A stretch of DNA of 64,000 bases, from NCBI RefSeq assembly GCF_020463795.1, contig NZ_CP080025.1, positions 1,429,001 through 1,493,000 of the forward strand, given 5' to 3'. Made by a program: the position numbers and the translations under genes. The notes under the pieces were generated by a model. The model had not been told where the DNA came from, did not search any database, and saw nothing but the letters and a program-made list of their open reading frames with translations. Shown here in pieces: positions 26,258 through 36,638 of this stretch; the first letter of the stretch is position 1; every line of letters starts with the position of its first letter. Origin of the DNA: Echinicola marina (lineage in GTDB: Bacteria > Bacteroidota > Bacteroidia > Cytophagales > Cyclobacteriaceae).

Positions 26258-27592
26258 TTAATACCCAATATATATCCCGACCATCACTGCCACAGCTCCT
26301 AAGATCAGCATGACCAAAGTAAGCCTAAAGGCAAATCCCAACCATTTATTAAAAGAGATCCCCGCTACGCTGATAATGGCCATCAGCGCTCCATTGGTTG
26401 GGATGATCATATCCATCATGACAGCGCCATATTGGTAGGCCAATATACAGACCTGTCTGGAGATACCGATAAGATCAGAAAGTGGTGCCAAAATGGGCAT
26501 GGTCATAATGGCCTGGGCTGAATAACTGGGAACTGGAAAATGTAAAAGTGCTTGTGCCCCCATCATAGCAATGGCGGCTACACTTTTAGGCAAATACTGT
26601 AATGGTGTAAATAGCGCGTAAATAATAGTGTCGATGATCATGCCTTGTTTGAGAATTAGCGTGATGCTATTGGCCAAACCTATGATAATGGCCGCAAAAG
26701 TCATTTCTTTAAATCCTTCAATATAGGCTTCTGCTGTTCCATTGAAGCCCAAACGACCCACAAGACCAGCAATAATTCCCAAAGCAAAAAATTCAGCAGA
26801 CATTTCATTGAAGCCCCAATCTAATATTAGCAGCCCATAAATAACTATAATAAAGGCCAGGGCAGTAAGCATAAGTATTGCAATATTCCTGGCTTTCATT
26901 TTATGCTTTTCTCTGGATTCTTCCTTTAGCTTTTCTACTTTATTATTATTGGCATAACGAATGACCAGGCCTGTCCAAAGTATATAGGCCAAAATAAGTA
27001 TTATGATCCTGAAAATGCTTCCAGAGAAAAGGGGTAATTCTGCCGTCTTTTGGGCCATGCCGACGGCAAATGGGTTCATGGGGCTAAAGGAGGAACCTAC
27101 CACAGCCGAACCATAACTTATTCCTATAGCCACGAGGGTATTGTATCCCAGCCGATGGGCGAAAAATAGCAATACTGGAGTCATGGCAATTATTTCTTCC
27201 TGAAGGCCATTGAGGGCTCCTCCGGTGGTGAAAAGTAAAGAAATTACTGCCAGTGCACTGGATTCTTTTCCCGTAAGTTTTTCGGTCATATAATGTATGC
27301 CATCTCTAAATGCCCCTGTTTTATCCACCACATAAAAAGCTCCGCCCAATAAAAAAATCAGGGCTATTAATTCTGCCCTGCCAATAATACCTTCAGGAAT
27401 GGATAAGAGGATTTGCCCGACCTTGAGGGGGGCAGCTTCAATTTCATTATAGGAGTCAGGAACTACTGTGACATAATTGAGATCAGGGTTTTCTATCCGT
27501 TGATATGCTCCTTTGGGAAGTAAATAGGTCAAAAGACTAACAAAAAGAATAAAGCCCAGCATGATGACAAGGGCATTGGGGAATTTTCTCAT
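26258..27592 (-). CDS. YfcC/DcuC-type C4-dicarboxylate or peptide carrier
   Basis: A 444-residue polytopic membrane protein with about 12 hydrophobic segments of the DcuC/YfcC group (PF03606-like). Family marks are the MRKFPNALVIMLGFILFV start, TTGGALNGLQEEI and GSSFSPMNPFAVGMAQ. The ATG at 27592 is preferred to 27685 because it begins the conserved transporter N-terminus. YfcC relatives carry dicarboxylates, short-chain fatty acids or peptides; which one applies here is not determinable. It is divergent from an M1 aminopeptidase lipoprotein across about 210 bases and next to a DPP4, so uptake of peptide products is a contextual guess. Confidence 0.8.
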   Translation of the reverse strand: MRKFPNALVIMLGFILFVSLLTYLLPKGAYQRIENPDLNYVTVVPDSYNEIEAAPLKVGQILLSIPEGIIGRAELIALIFLLGGAFYVVDKTGAFRDGIHYMTEKLTGKESSALAVISLLFTTGGALNGLQEEIIAMTPVLLFFAHRLGYNTLVAIGISYGSAVVGSSFSPMNPFAVGMAQKTAELPLFSGSIFRIIILILAYILWTGLVIRYANNNKVEKLKEESREKHKMKARNIAILMLTALAFIIVIYGLLILDWGFNEMSAEFFALGIIAGLVGRLGFNGTAEAYIEGFKEMTFAAIIIGLANSITLILKQGMIIDTIIYALFTPLQYLPKSVAAIAMMGAQALLHFPVPSYSAQAIMTMPILAPLSDLIGISRQVCILAYQYGAVMMDMIIPTNGALMAIISVAGISFNKWLGFAFRLTLVMLILGAVAVMVGIYIGY

Positions 27593-27801
27593 ATTAAGGA
27601 GAATTGGATAGTATAAATTAATAAATAATCCATAAAGTTTAGCATATACAGGGGTACTTACCTTGTATTTGATCATTAGAATCATCCTTGAATAAAGTTA
27701 AGATCCGTTTCCACGAAGTTTTTGATTGACGGTGAAGCATTAATTCAGGGAATTCTATAAGTTCGGGATTGATTATTCCAATATTAATTTTTGCACAAAA
27801 T

Positions 27802-30360
27802 ATGAACCCTATTATTCCCAAATTTGGCGTTGGATTAAGTTTACTGTCTCTGCTTATGGCTTGTGAACCACAAAACTCAGAATTTACACTTGAGGATGGT
27901 GTTTCCAAAAACCTTGCTGAAACCAGAAAGGAGCTGATCAGTGAGGTCAAATACACCATGGATTTTGATATTCCTGCTGAGATAAATAAACCAATTCCGG
28001 CTGTTTTGGATCTGAGTTTTGCCTTGGGGAAAAAGGAAGATATTTTTCTTGATTTTAGTGCAGCCACCGAAAATCTCAAAAGTATCCAGGTAAATGGAGT
28101 CAGTGTGGCAATAATTCATCAACTGGAACATATCCAAATTCCAGCTGAAAACCTGAATAAAGGTGCCAATCAAGTCCATATAGAATTTATCGCTGGAGAA
28201 AATTCACTCAATAGGAATGAGGAATATCTCTATTCGCTTTTGGTACCTGATAGGGCAAGATCCCTTTTTCCTTGTTTTGATCAACCGAATATAAAGGCCA
28301 GTTATCAGCTGAACATCACCGCTCCTAGGGACTGGAAAGTAATGTGCGGGGCACCAAAGCTTAGCCAAATTGAAAAAGGAAATAGTATCCAGCATCAGTT
28401 TGGGGAGACCGATAAAATGAGCACCTACCTATTTTCCTTTGTGGCAGGAAAATTCAATACTGCAAAAGAAAACCCGGGCAGCTTTGACATGGAATTGTTT
28501 TACAGGGAGACTGATCCTGAGAAAGTGGAGGGATCTGTTCCTCAGATTTTTGAGCTGCATCAAAAGTCAATAAGTTTCTTAGAGGATTATACGGCCTTTC
28601 CCTTTCCTTTCCAGAAGTTGGATTTTGCAGCTATTCCTATATTCCAGTATGGTGGAATGGAACATGTAGGTGCCATTCAGTATAAAGAACCAAGTCTATT
28701 TTTGGATGAAACTGCTACGAAGAGCCAAGTTTTGGGAAGGGCAAAACTAATTTCACATGAGGTTGGGCATATGTGGTTTGGGGATTTGGTGACCATGGAC
28801 TGGTTTGAAGATGTATGGTTGAAAGAGGTATTTGCCAATTTTATGGCTGACAAAATTGTTAATCCTTCTTTTCCTGATATTAACCATGATTTATTGTTTT
28901 TGGTGAGTCATTATCCTGCTGCCTACGCTGAAGATAGAACTCAAGGTACCAATCCGATCAAGCAGCCACTGGAAAATTTGAAATACTCGGGAACCCTTTA
29001 TGGCAATATCATCTATCATAAGGCGCCTATCATGATGCGTCAACTGGAAGCACTTATTGGACAGGAGGATTTTCAGGAAGGGATCAAAGCATATATGGAA
29101 ACCTTCCAATATGGAAATGCTACCTGGGCAGATTTGGTGGGTATACTGGACAAGAGAACAGCAATAGATCTTGATCAATGGAGTGAAGTTTGGGTAAACC
29201 AAAGTGGAAGACCCATTTTTAAGGACAATATCAATTATGATGAACAAGGTTTGATTTCCGATTTTGAGATTAGCCAATATGCAGAAGATGGAAGTGATCA
29301 TTTTTGGCCCCAGGTCTTTGATATTAGCCTTATTTATAATGATAATGTAAAGGTTTACACCCTGGATATGAGGAACAGTAAGGTGCAATTACAGGAAGCA
29401 ATTGGAGCCAAAAAGCCTCAAGCTATTGTTTATAATTCAGATGGTTTTGGCTACGGGGTATTTCCTGTTGGTGAGGTTGAGTTGGAGTTCATTCCACAAT
29501 TAAAGGATGAAGTTAGCAGGGCGCAAGCTTATATCAACAGTTATGAAAATACCCTTAATGGAAATTTAGATCCTGAAGGAGCTGTAACGGTGCGTCTAGA
29601 AGGATTAAAGCAGGAGCAGAATGAATTGTTGATTAGAAATATCAGTGGGCAGTGCAGCAATCTTTTTTGGACATATCTTTCCCAAGAAGAGAGAAATGCT
29701 GTTCAACCAGCATTGTTAAAGGTACTTTTTAATAGAATGGAGACCGAATTGCCCGCCAATATCAAAAAGACCCTTTTTGGCCTTTATTCTTCAGTAGCTT
29801 ACAGTAAAGATGCCAAGGAACAGTTGTACAAAATATGGAGTAAGGAAACTGTGATTCCCAACTTGAATCTCAATGAGGATGATTATACAGAATTAGCCAT
29901 GAAGCTGATACTATTTGAACACCCCAAGACTGAAGAAATCATCAAAATCACCAAAGATGCTATCATCAACCCTGATAAGCTGGAGAGGTTTGAATTTCTT
30001 TTATCAGCCTTGTCAGCAGATGAAAATCAAAGAGATGCAAAGGCAGCGGGATTTGCCCAAGCTGTCAATAGGGAAAAAGAAGCCTGGGTAAGTGCAGCAT
30101 TGTCTTTTATCCACCATCCTTTGAGACAGAACAGTGGAATAAAGCACTTGCGTGCAAGTTTGGATTTACTGGATGAAGTGCAAAGGACCGGGGATATATT
30201 CTTTCCAAAGGCCTGGCTGAACAGTACCATAGGCCGTTATAGCTCTCCAGAAGCTCATAGGATTCTAAATGAATTTCTCGATGATAATCCAGATTTAAAT
30301 CCAGTGTTGTGGAAAAAGTTAATGCAGGCATCAGATGATTTAGTCAGAGTAAATAGCTAG
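27802..30360 (+). CDS. M1-family aminopeptidase, predicted lipoprotein
   Basis: This 852-residue aminopeptidase N-like enzyme has a lipobox LLMAC (lipidated Cys21 from the ATG at 27802). That start is preferred over 27769 because it begins a clean signal peptide. The zinc site is HEVGH (H319, E320, H323) with E342 in LKEVFANF. The substrate loop reads GGMEH at 284-288, not GAMEN. A long helical ERAP1-like C-terminal domain follows, as in full aminopeptidase N. The protein is likely anchored to the inner or outer membrane facing the periplasm. Confidence 0.92.
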   Translation: MNPIIPKFGVGLSLLSLLMACEPQNSEFTLEDGVSKNLAETRKELISEVKYTMDFDIPAEINKPIPAVLDLSFALGKKEDIFLDFSAATENLKSIQVNGVSVAIIHQLEHIQIPAENLNKGANQVHIEFIAGENSLNRNEEYLYSLLVPDRARSLFPCFDQPNIKASYQLNITAPRDWKVMCGAPKLSQIEKGNSIQHQFGETDKMSTYLFSFVAGKFNTAKENPGSFDMELFYRETDPEKVEGSVPQIFELHQKSISFLEDYTAFPFPFQKLDFAAIPIFQYGGMEHVGAIQYKEPSLFLDETATKSQVLGRAKLISHEVGHMWFGDLVTMDWFEDVWLKEVFANFMADKIVNPSFPDINHDLLFLVSHYPAAYAEDRTQGTNPIKQPLENLKYSGTLYGNIIYHKAPIMMRQLEALIGQEDFQEGIKAYMETFQYGNATWADLVGILDKRTAIDLDQWSEVWVNQSGRPIFKDNINYDEQGLISDFEISQYAEDGSDHFWPQVFDISLIYNDNVKVYTLDMRNSKVQLQEAIGAKKPQAIVYNSDGFGYGVFPVGEVELEFIPQLKDEVSRAQAYINSYENTLNGNLDPEGAVTVRLEGLKQEQNELLIRNISGQCSNLFWTYLSQEERNAVQPALLKVLFNRMETELPANIKKTLFGLYSSVAYSKDAKEQLYKIWSKETVIPNLNLNEDDYTELAMKLILFEHPKTEEIIKITKDAIINPDKLERFEFLLSALSADENQRDAKAAGFAQAVNREKEAWVSAALSFIHHPLRQNSGIKHLRASLDLLDEVQRTGDIFFPKAWLNSTIGRYSSPEAHRILNEFLDDNPDLNPVLWKKLMQASDDLVRVNS

Positions 30361-30524
30361 TAGGCAACTACCAGCTAAGCACCAATTGATTTCAAGGCAT
30401 GTTTTATTTTCATTGTTATGATAAGATTATTTTTGATATTCTTGGGACAGCAATCTGATGTCCGATCAAAAATGATTTTATCTTTGGAAGACATCTTGTT
30501 TAAATAGTCTAAAAAACTGCTTTC

Positions 30525-31457
30525 ATGAAACAGGCCCATTATTATATCGACAGAAGGAAGTTTTTAAAGCTTTCAAGTGCCTTTACAGGTGGTATGTTTT
30601 TATCTTCTTTCAACCTGATTGGAAAGGGGAAGACCATCAGAGTAGGCTTGGTGACGGATTCCCACTATGCGGATGCAGAGGCAAAAGGCACGAGATACTA
30701 CAGGGAGTCGCTGGATAAAATGAGAGAATTTGTAGAAGTGATGAATGATGAAAAAGTGGATTTTGTCATGCATCTGGGGGACTTTAAAGATCAGGATGTA
30801 AATCAGCGAGAGGAAGATACGCTTAAATTTTTACAGGATATTGAATCTGTCTATGCCCAATTTAAAGGGCCTCGATACCATTGCTTGGGCAATCATGATG
30901 TGGACAGTATTCGCAAAGAGCAGTTTCTGTCCAATACAGAAAACACAGGGATTGCTAAGGATAAGAGCTATTATTCTTTTGATCAGAAAGGGATGCATTT
31001 TATTGTTTTGGATGCCAATTACCATGAGGATGGCCGTGACCATTTTTATAAAGACGGTGTTGATTGGACCAATACCAATATCCCTGAGACTGAATTAGAA
31101 TGGCTAAAGGCAGATCTTGAAAGTAATTCCTTGCCTACCGTCGTATTTTGCCACCATCCACTTTTTGAATATTTTCATGGAAAAAGCCAGATGCATGTCA
31201 ATAATTATGAGCGAGTGAAAGCTATTTTGGAGGAATCTGGAAAGGTGATGGCAGTTTTTCAAGGACATGTGCATGAAGAACGTTTTGAGTGTCAAAAAGG
31301 AATTCATTACGTAACTCAATTGGCTATGGTGGATGGGAGCGGACTAAAGAATAGTAGCTTTTCCATTTTGGAAATAGACAAAAAGGGAATCAATCTGCTT
31401 GGTTTCAAAAAAGCCAGTGGTCATAAGATGAAAAGGGCAAAGCACTCGAAAAACTAA
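30525..31457 (+). CDS. Exported metallophosphoesterase with Tat signal
   Basis: The 310-residue calcineurin-like phosphoesterase carries its metal motifs in order: VTDSHY, LGDFKDQD, CLGNHDVD, CHHPLFE and GHVHEE. The N-terminus has a twin-arginine signal (RRKFLK followed by a hydrophobic stretch), so the folded metalloenzyme is probably exported by Tat. The substrate could be a nucleotide, a phosphodiester or a sugar phosphate. It may form a transcription unit with the small membrane protein and the sulfatase (gaps of 70 and 73 bases). A TATCTTTG box at 30479-30486 fits the Bacteroidota -7 consensus. Confidence 0.88.
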   Translation: MKQAHYYIDRRKFLKLSSAFTGGMFLSSFNLIGKGKTIRVGLVTDSHYADAEAKGTRYYRESLDKMREFVEVMNDEKVDFVMHLGDFKDQDVNQREEDTLKFLQDIESVYAQFKGPRYHCLGNHDVDSIRKEQFLSNTENTGIAKDKSYYSFDQKGMHFIVLDANYHEDGRDHFYKDGVDWTNTNIPETELEWLKADLESNSLPTVVFCHHPLFEYFHGKSQMHVNNYERVKAILEESGKVMAVFQGHVHEERFECQKGIHYVTQLAMVDGSGLKNSSFSILEIDKKGINLLGFKKASGHKMKRAKHSKN

Positions 31458-31527
31458 TAGACATGGGCTAAACTAAATTTCAATATTTGGGGTTCTAGAG
31501 GAAGAAAACAAAAAACAGATCAATAAA

Positions 31528-31767
31528 ATGGAAATGAGAAATTGGAACAAACCTCAAGTATATTTTGCCATCTTATTTTTGCTTTGTGGGATACTATCAT
31601 TTGTTCCGAGCTTTAAGGAAAAACAACTGAGCATTTTGATTGATCACACCAATTATCTGATTAGCTATAATGTACTTTTCTATGCATTAAGTTTTCTTTT
31701 TGGAGCTATGGTCTTTTTGACTTGGATGGTTTCAATACTCCGAAACAAGCATGCCAATCGTTTATAA
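31528..31767 (+). CDS. Small two-helix membrane protein, hypothetical
   Basis: This is a 79-residue protein with two hydrophobic segments, about residues 10-27 and 47-70, and a basic tail RNKHANRL. No family is recognised. It lies between a Tat-exported phosphoesterase and a sulfatase in the same direction. Confidence 0.6.
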   Translation: MEMRNWNKPQVYFAILFLLCGILSFVPSFKEKQLSILIDHTNYLISYNVLFYALSFLFGAMVFLTWMVSILRNKHANRL

Positions 31768-31840
31768 TAGCTTTATCATAGGGCTTTAGCTGATTTTATT
31801 TAAATTGGTTGTCAAACATTAATTTGACCAAAATAACCTT

Positions 31841-33601
31841 ATGAGAAACTATCTTAGCTATCTGCTTTTTGGTACAGTACTTTTATTATTTCCGAATAAA
31901 CTTTTTTCACAGTCCCCAGGAAAACCAAATGTAATATTAATCATCACGGATGATCAAGGATATGGTGACCTTGGTATTACAGGCAATCCTTATGTGAAGA
32001 CCCCAAATATTGATCAGCTGGCAAGGGAGAGCATTCGCTTTAACCAATTTTATGTTTCCCCGGTTTGTGCGCCTACAAGGTCCAGTTTGATGACGGGACG
32101 TTATTCCCTTCGTACAGGAATTAGGGATACTTATAATGGAGGTGCCATTATGGCCTCGGAGGAAATCACCTTGGCAGAAATGCTCAAAGATGCTGGCTAC
32201 CAAACAGGGGCTTTTGGAAAGTGGCATTTAGGTGACAACCATCCATCGCGACCAAATGATCAGGGTTTTGATGAATCTTTGATCCATTTGTCTGGAGGCA
32301 TGGGACAGGTAGGGGATTTTACCACTTACTTTAAAGGAGACAGCAGTTATTTTGATCCGGTTCTTTGGCATAATGGTCAGAAGGAAGCCTACGAGGGCTA
32401 TTGTTCGGATATTTTTGCCGGGGAGGCCATAAAGTTTATTGAAGATAATTCCCATCAGCCTTTTTTCTGCTATTTGGCCTTCAATGCTCCACATACTCCC
32501 TTGCAAGTGCCTGAAGAGTATTACGAAAAGTATAGGGATATTGACCCCTCTGTTGGATTTGATGAAGAAAAAAAGCCCTACCGGGATATGAGTGAGAAGG
32601 ATAAGGAGGATGCCCGTAAGGTTTATGCAATGGTGAACAATATCGATGATAATTTGGGGCGATTATTCAGAAAATTGAAGGAATTGGGCATAGAGAAAAA
32701 TACTATTTTGGTCTTTATGACAGATAATGGCCCACAGCAAATGCGCTATTTGGCTGGCATGCGTGGAAAAAAGGGTGATGTTTATAGAGGGGGTGTTAGG
32801 GTGCCTTTTTACCTGAAATATCCAGCAGCCTTCGATGGGGATATGGACATTGAAACTAGCGCTATGCATATGGATGTGTTGCCCACTTTAGCAGACTTAT
32901 GTCAGGCAGACTTGCCAACAGATCGTGTAATTGACGGCAAAAGTTTATTGCCGCTGATGCAGGGAGAAAAGGTGGCTTGGGAGGAAAGGCCCCTGTTTTT
33001 TTATTGGACCAGAAGGTATCCTGAGCTTTATCAAAATATGGCTTTGCAGCAAGGGGATTATAGATTGGTGGCCCATGCCAGTTATGATTCAAATTGGCAG
33101 GATTTTGAGCTTTTCGATATGGGAGAAGATCCCTATGAGCGTCATAATATTAATGAGGAAAACCCTGCGGTGGCCCAAAATATGAAAAAGCAATTGGAGG
33201 CTATTTATAAGGAATTGATTCAATCGGAGCATATCAAAAACCAACCTTTTATCTCTGTAGGTAATGAGCAAGAAAACCCTGTGGTGCTTAACAGGAATGA
33301 TGCTGGAGGAGAACGTGGCATATGGAATCAAGAGGAGGTTTATGGCAAATGGAGGGTAAAAGTGGAAAAAGGAAGATATAGCATACGATATAAATTTATT
33401 AAACCTATTCCTGCTGGTGGAAGGATGGTGCTGGAAGCAGGAGCTCAAGTATTTCAATCCAAGAATTCAGAGGAGACTGATATGATTGTAATGGATAATG
33501 TGAATTTGGATAAAATGGAGGGGGATTTGATACCTTTTTATGCTGTAAAAGGAAAAAATATCATGCCTTTTTGGGTGGAAATAGAAAAACTGGAGTATTA
33601 A
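31841..33601 (+). CDS. Secreted sulfatase (arylsulfatase A-like)
   Basis: A 586-residue family S1 sulfatase with a signal peptide (about residues 1-24). The formylglycine precursor is Cys76 in [13 protein letters not shown], matching the C-x-P-x-R maturation signature. Other metal and sulfate ligands are in [15 protein letters not shown] and MTDNGPQQ. The C-terminal extension beyond a typical core contains a beta-rich segment. Maturation needs a formylglycine-generating or anaerobic maturase not seen here. The natural substrate is likely a sulfated polysaccharide. It is followed four bases later by a sugar acetyltransferase gene. Confidence 0.95.
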   Translation: MRNYLSYLLFGTVLLLFPNKLFSQSPGKPNVILIITDDQGYGDLGITGNPYVKTPNIDQLARESIRFNQFYVSPVCAPTRSSLMTGRYSLRTGIRDTYNGGAIMASEEITLAEMLKDAGYQTGAFGKWHLGDNHPSRPNDQGFDESLIHLSGGMGQVGDFTTYFKGDSSYFDPVLWHNGQKEAYEGYCSDIFAGEAIKFIEDNSHQPFFCYLAFNAPHTPLQVPEEYYEKYRDIDPSVGFDEEKKPYRDMSEKDKEDARKVYAMVNNIDDNLGRLFRKLKELGIEKNTILVFMTDNGPQQMRYLAGMRGKKGDVYRGGVRVPFYLKYPAAFDGDMDIETSAMHMDVLPTLADLCQADLPTDRVIDGKSLLPLMQGEKVAWEERPLFFYWTRRYPELYQNMALQQGDYRLVAHASYDSNWQDFELFDMGEDPYERHNINEENPAVAQNMKKQLEAIYKELIQSEHIKNQPFISVGNEQENPVVLNRNDAGGERGIWNQEEVYGKWRVKVEKGRYSIRYKFIKPIPAGGRMVLEAGAQVFQSKNSEETDMIVMDNVNLDKMEGDLIPFYAVKGKNIMPFWVEIEKLEY

Positions 33602-33605
33602 TCAT

Positions 33606-34193
33606 ATGACAGAAAAAGAAAAAATGCTTGCGGGACAGATTTATAATACTTTGGATCCCGAACTTCTGGAACGTTATCATAAAGCTCGAAAGCTTATCAA
33701 AGACTATAACTTGTTGGATTCGGAGGATATGGAAAAAAGGGAAGCAATTTTAAATGAGCTTTTGGGAGAGAAGGGAGAAAAGGTATGGATAGAAGCACCT
33801 TTTTTCTGTGATTATGGTGAGCACATTAGCATTGGTGAAAATACCTTTGTGAATATGAATTGTACATTCTTGGATGACAATATAATTCGTATTGGTAAGA
33901 ATGGATTGATTGCACCGGGAGTTCAAATTTATACTGCTTCACATCCCTTAAGGGCTTCAGAAAGAATCAGAAAGCCAGAAGAACATGCTCCAGGAGCGCC
34001 CATTTATAAGACATTTTCAAAGCCTGTGAGCATAGGTGATAATGTTTGGATTGGTGGAAATGTATGTATTATGCCAGGTGTGACAATTGGAGATAATGTA
34101 ACCATTGGCGCTGGATCTGTAGTGACCAAAGATATACCGGACAACGTTCTGGCTTTTGGGAATCCATGCCGTGTTATAAAAACGATAGAATAG
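33606..34193 (+). CDS. Sugar O-acetyltransferase, maltose/galactoside acetyltransferase family
   Basis: The 195-residue left-handed beta-helix acetyltransferase of the Maa/LacA type transfers acetyl from acetyl-CoA to a sugar hydroxyl. The N-terminal maltose-acetyltransferase cap is present ([19 protein letters not shown]), then hexapeptide repeats. The catalytic histidine lies in YTASHPL, and the coil ends with [21 protein letters not shown]. It starts four bases after the sulfatase stop, so translation may be coupled. Confidence 0.9.
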   Translation: MTEKEKMLAGQIYNTLDPELLERYHKARKLIKDYNLLDSEDMEKREAILNELLGEKGEKVWIEAPFFCDYGEHISIGENTFVNMNCTFLDDNIIRIGKNGLIAPGVQIYTASHPLRASERIRKPEEHAPGAPIYKTFSKPVSIGDNVWIGGNVCIMPGVTIGDNVTIGAGSVVTKDIPDNVLAFGNPCRVIKTIE

Positions 34194-34195
34194 TA

Positions 34196-34951
34196 ATGGC
34201 AAAAAGCTTTCATATATTGAATGGTGATGCCCTAAGGGAGAAATTTCCAAGCTCCTTGATAGGTGAGATCATCGTATTTAGGGAATGCCTAGTAGATGGT
34301 GATATTAATGGTGATTCCGATCAGGAATTTTACCAAAGCCGAGCTCAGTTTATAAGCAAAGCATATGGGGATGTTAAGCCGGAAAGGTATTTTGAAATTA
34401 CAGTGTCGGAGTTGGAAAAAATCAAGCAAATCCCTCAAGAATCCAGCGTGTATTTGTGGTTTGAGGATGACCTTTTCTGTCAGGTTAATTGCTGGTATGT
34501 ATTGCATCAGTTGAGTAATCAGCATCATTCAGGCGAGGTGATTTTGGTGAGACCATTTACCCGTTTGGAATATGGTTTTGGGGGATTGGATATGCAGGGC
34601 TTGAAGGAGGCGTTTGAAAGGGGAAAATTCCTATCAAATGAGGAGTTTTTGGTCTTAAGTAAGATGTGGAAAGCTTATCTGTCGAAAAATGACAATGAAC
34701 TGTATGATTTAGTAAATGAACTACCTGATTTTTTCTCTTATTTGCTTGAGGCAGTGAAAGCTGAAGTTGCCAGGAGACCTTCTAACGGTGATTTTGGAAG
34801 GCCTGAACAAAGTATAATTAATATCATTGAGGAGCTTCAAACCGATGAGTTTGCTCCTGTATTTAGGGAATTTTGTAAGCGTGAAAGCATCTATGGTTTT
34901 GGGGATTTACAGGTCAAGAATTTGCTGGAGAAGGTGAAAAATTCAAAGTGA
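34196..34951 (+). CDS. DUF1835 domain-containing protein
   Basis: From the ATG at 34196 the protein has 251 residues. The N-terminal FHILNGDALREKFP and FRECLVDGD blocks match the DUF1835 family, whose function is unknown. The start at 34166 would overlap the acetyltransferase and is not conserved. It begins two bases after that gene's stop, so it belongs to the same transcript. No catalytic motif is evident. Confidence 0.8.
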   Translation: MAKSFHILNGDALREKFPSSLIGEIIVFRECLVDGDINGDSDQEFYQSRAQFISKAYGDVKPERYFEITVSELEKIKQIPQESSVYLWFEDDLFCQVNCWYVLHQLSNQHHSGEVILVRPFTRLEYGFGGLDMQGLKEAFERGKFLSNEEFLVLSKMWKAYLSKNDNELYDLVNELPDFFSYLLEAVKAEVARRPSNGDFGRPEQSIINIIEELQTDEFAPVFREFCKRESIYGFGDLQVKNLLEKVKNSK

Positions 34952-35080
34952 TTTTCAGTGGGTTTCTGAAGAGAAAATCTTGCAATTAATTCTTAAAATA
35001 AGCTCTTAATTGTATATTGATTAGGTAAGCATTTTTTAGAATCTTGTTTTATTTATCATTTTATTAAACCCATCTACCTA

Positions 35081-35404
35081 ATGAAAAGAATCAAAAAATT
35101 CGGCGTCCTTCAAACAGCCAAAGTAGCGGCCTTACTTTATACAATAGTATCAGCAATTTTCATTATACCTTTTGGATTTATAGCGGTGATTTTCTCTTCT
35201 GTAGATTATCCGTTTTCTGCACTGGGAGGAGGAGGGATTTTGATATTTTTCCTTCCCTTATTATATGGCATTATGGGATTTATAACTGTTGCTATTGGAT
35301 GTTCGATCTACAATCTCATATCAGATAAAACTGGGGGGATAGAAGTGGAGGTGGAGGATGGTCCAAGCCCTTTTGCCGGTCCACAAAATTATCAGCAAGG
35401 TTAG
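35081..35404 (+). CDS. Small membrane protein, hypothetical
   Basis: This 107-residue protein starts MKRIKKFGVLQTAKVAALLY and has two long hydrophobic segments (about residues 15-38 and 45-80) joined by a glycine-rich LGGGGI turn. The acidic C-terminus is cytoplasmic-looking. Similar Bacteroidota proteins with a KKFGVLQTAKV start are known only as hypothetical. It is probably real because codon use is consistent and the N-terminus is family-like. Confidence 0.65.
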   Translation: MKRIKKFGVLQTAKVAALLYTIVSAIFIIPFGFIAVIFSSVDYPFSALGGGGILIFFLPLLYGIMGFITVAIGCSIYNLISDKTGGIEVEVEDGPSPFAGPQNYQQG

Positions 35405-35461
35405 GAATAATCGAGACCTTTCGAGAATTAGATATACCATATTTTAAGCAGTTTGCAAACC

Positions 35462-35878
35462 ATGAGCCTAATAGCCTTAAAAACTTTTGATAATTCGGTT
35501 GAAGCAAATCTTTTAAAAACCAAATTGGAAAGTGAAGGGATTCAAACATTCTTGATGGATGAGAATATGGTTACCCTCAATCCTTTGCTTAGCATTTCAG
35601 TTGGAGGGATCAAGTTGATGGTTCCGGAAGAATTGCTGGAAAAAGCAGTCGGCATATTGAATAAATATAATCAGGCGCCCATTTACGATGACAAGGGTAA
35701 TATAGTAAAATGTCCCCATTGCGAGTCCAGCAATATAGTTTCAGAAACAAGTTCTTTTAAAGATGGAAAGGGAATTTTGGCCTTAATGCTTTCTGCAATC
35801 TTTTTTGTTTTGCCTTTATATGTTAGGCGATATCACAGATGTTTGGATTGTAATCAAGTGTTTGATAAACATAAATAA
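35462..35878 (+). CDS. DUF2007-domain protein with C-terminal zinc ribbon
   Basis: The ATG at 35462 gives a 138-residue protein. The N-terminal region (ALKTFDNSVEANLLKTKLES, then a beta-strand pair) is the DUF2007 putative signal-transducing fold. The C-terminal part has CPHCESSN and CLDCNQVF, two CxxC pairs for a zinc ribbon, around a hydrophobic helix. Function is unknown. An upstream TTG would add three residues only. Confidence 0.75.
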   Translation: MSLIALKTFDNSVEANLLKTKLESEGIQTFLMDENMVTLNPLLSISVGGIKLMVPEELLEKAVGILNKYNQAPIYDDKGNIVKCPHCESSNIVSETSSFKDGKGILALMLSAIFFVLPLYVRRYHRCLDCNQVFDKHK

Positions 35879-35965
35879 GCGGTTTTTTTTCGATTATATA
35901 TAGTTTTATGTATTTTTAATAGAATATTAGGTATTTAATCCTATTATGTTCTAAAATTTCAAAGC

Positions 35966-36628
35966 ATGACCAAAGAGCAACAGCTTGCTTATTGTAAATC
36001 TTGTTCCCTTCGTAAAATGGATGGAGAAAAGGGATTGGTCTGTTCTTTGACTTCTGAAAAGGCTGATTTCATTCATGAATGCCCTGATTATAAATACGAT
36101 CCAAGTGTAGATCTGCAGCTAGATCATGTGCAGGAACGCGAGTGGATGGATTTGAAGAAAATACTTTACGCAGATAATTTTGAAAGACTGCGTTTGGAGC
36201 AAAACCTTCCATTGGCCATTTTTGGTGGATTTATGATAGGGATAATGGGCGCAATTATTTGGGCAACCATTACCTTGATGGCCGATTATAGGGTAGGATT
36301 TATGAGTATTGCCCTTGGGGCTTTAATAGGCTTTTCCATACGTTATTTCGGAAAGGGTATAGATAAGGTCTTTGGGGTTTTGGGCGCAGTCATTGCTGTA
36401 TTCTGCTGCCTTTTTGGAAATTTCTTGGTGTCAATGGGATATATAGCCAATGCGGAGGATCTTGAATATATGGAAGCCCTTTTTCTTTTTGATTATAATT
36501 ATATCATTCAATTAATAGCAGATTCCTCTAATTATTGGGATTTGGTTTTTTATATTATAGCTGCGATTGTTGGGTATAGGTTGGCTTTTAGGAATTTCAC
36601 TAAAAGGGAAATAGCAGAAATGAGTTAG
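35966..36628 (+). CDS. Membrane protein with N-terminal cysteine-rich motif, hypothetical
   Basis: This 220-residue protein begins with a CKSCSLRK and VCSL...HECPDYK cysteine cluster that could bind zinc. After an acidic stretch it has about four hydrophobic segments from residue 80 onward. No named family is recognised. It follows the DUF2007 gene by 87 bases and precedes a lipoprotein by 10 bases, in a run of small envelope proteins. Confidence 0.65.
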   Translation: MTKEQQLAYCKSCSLRKMDGEKGLVCSLTSEKADFIHECPDYKYDPSVDLQLDHVQEREWMDLKKILYADNFERLRLEQNLPLAIFGGFMIGIMGAIIWATITLMADYRVGFMSIALGALIGFSIRYFGKGIDKVFGVLGAVIAVFCCLFGNFLVSMGYIANAEDLEYMEALFLFDYNYIIQLIADSSNYWDLVFYIIAAIVGYRLAFRNFTKREIAEMS

Positions 36629-36638
36629 TTTTAAATAT

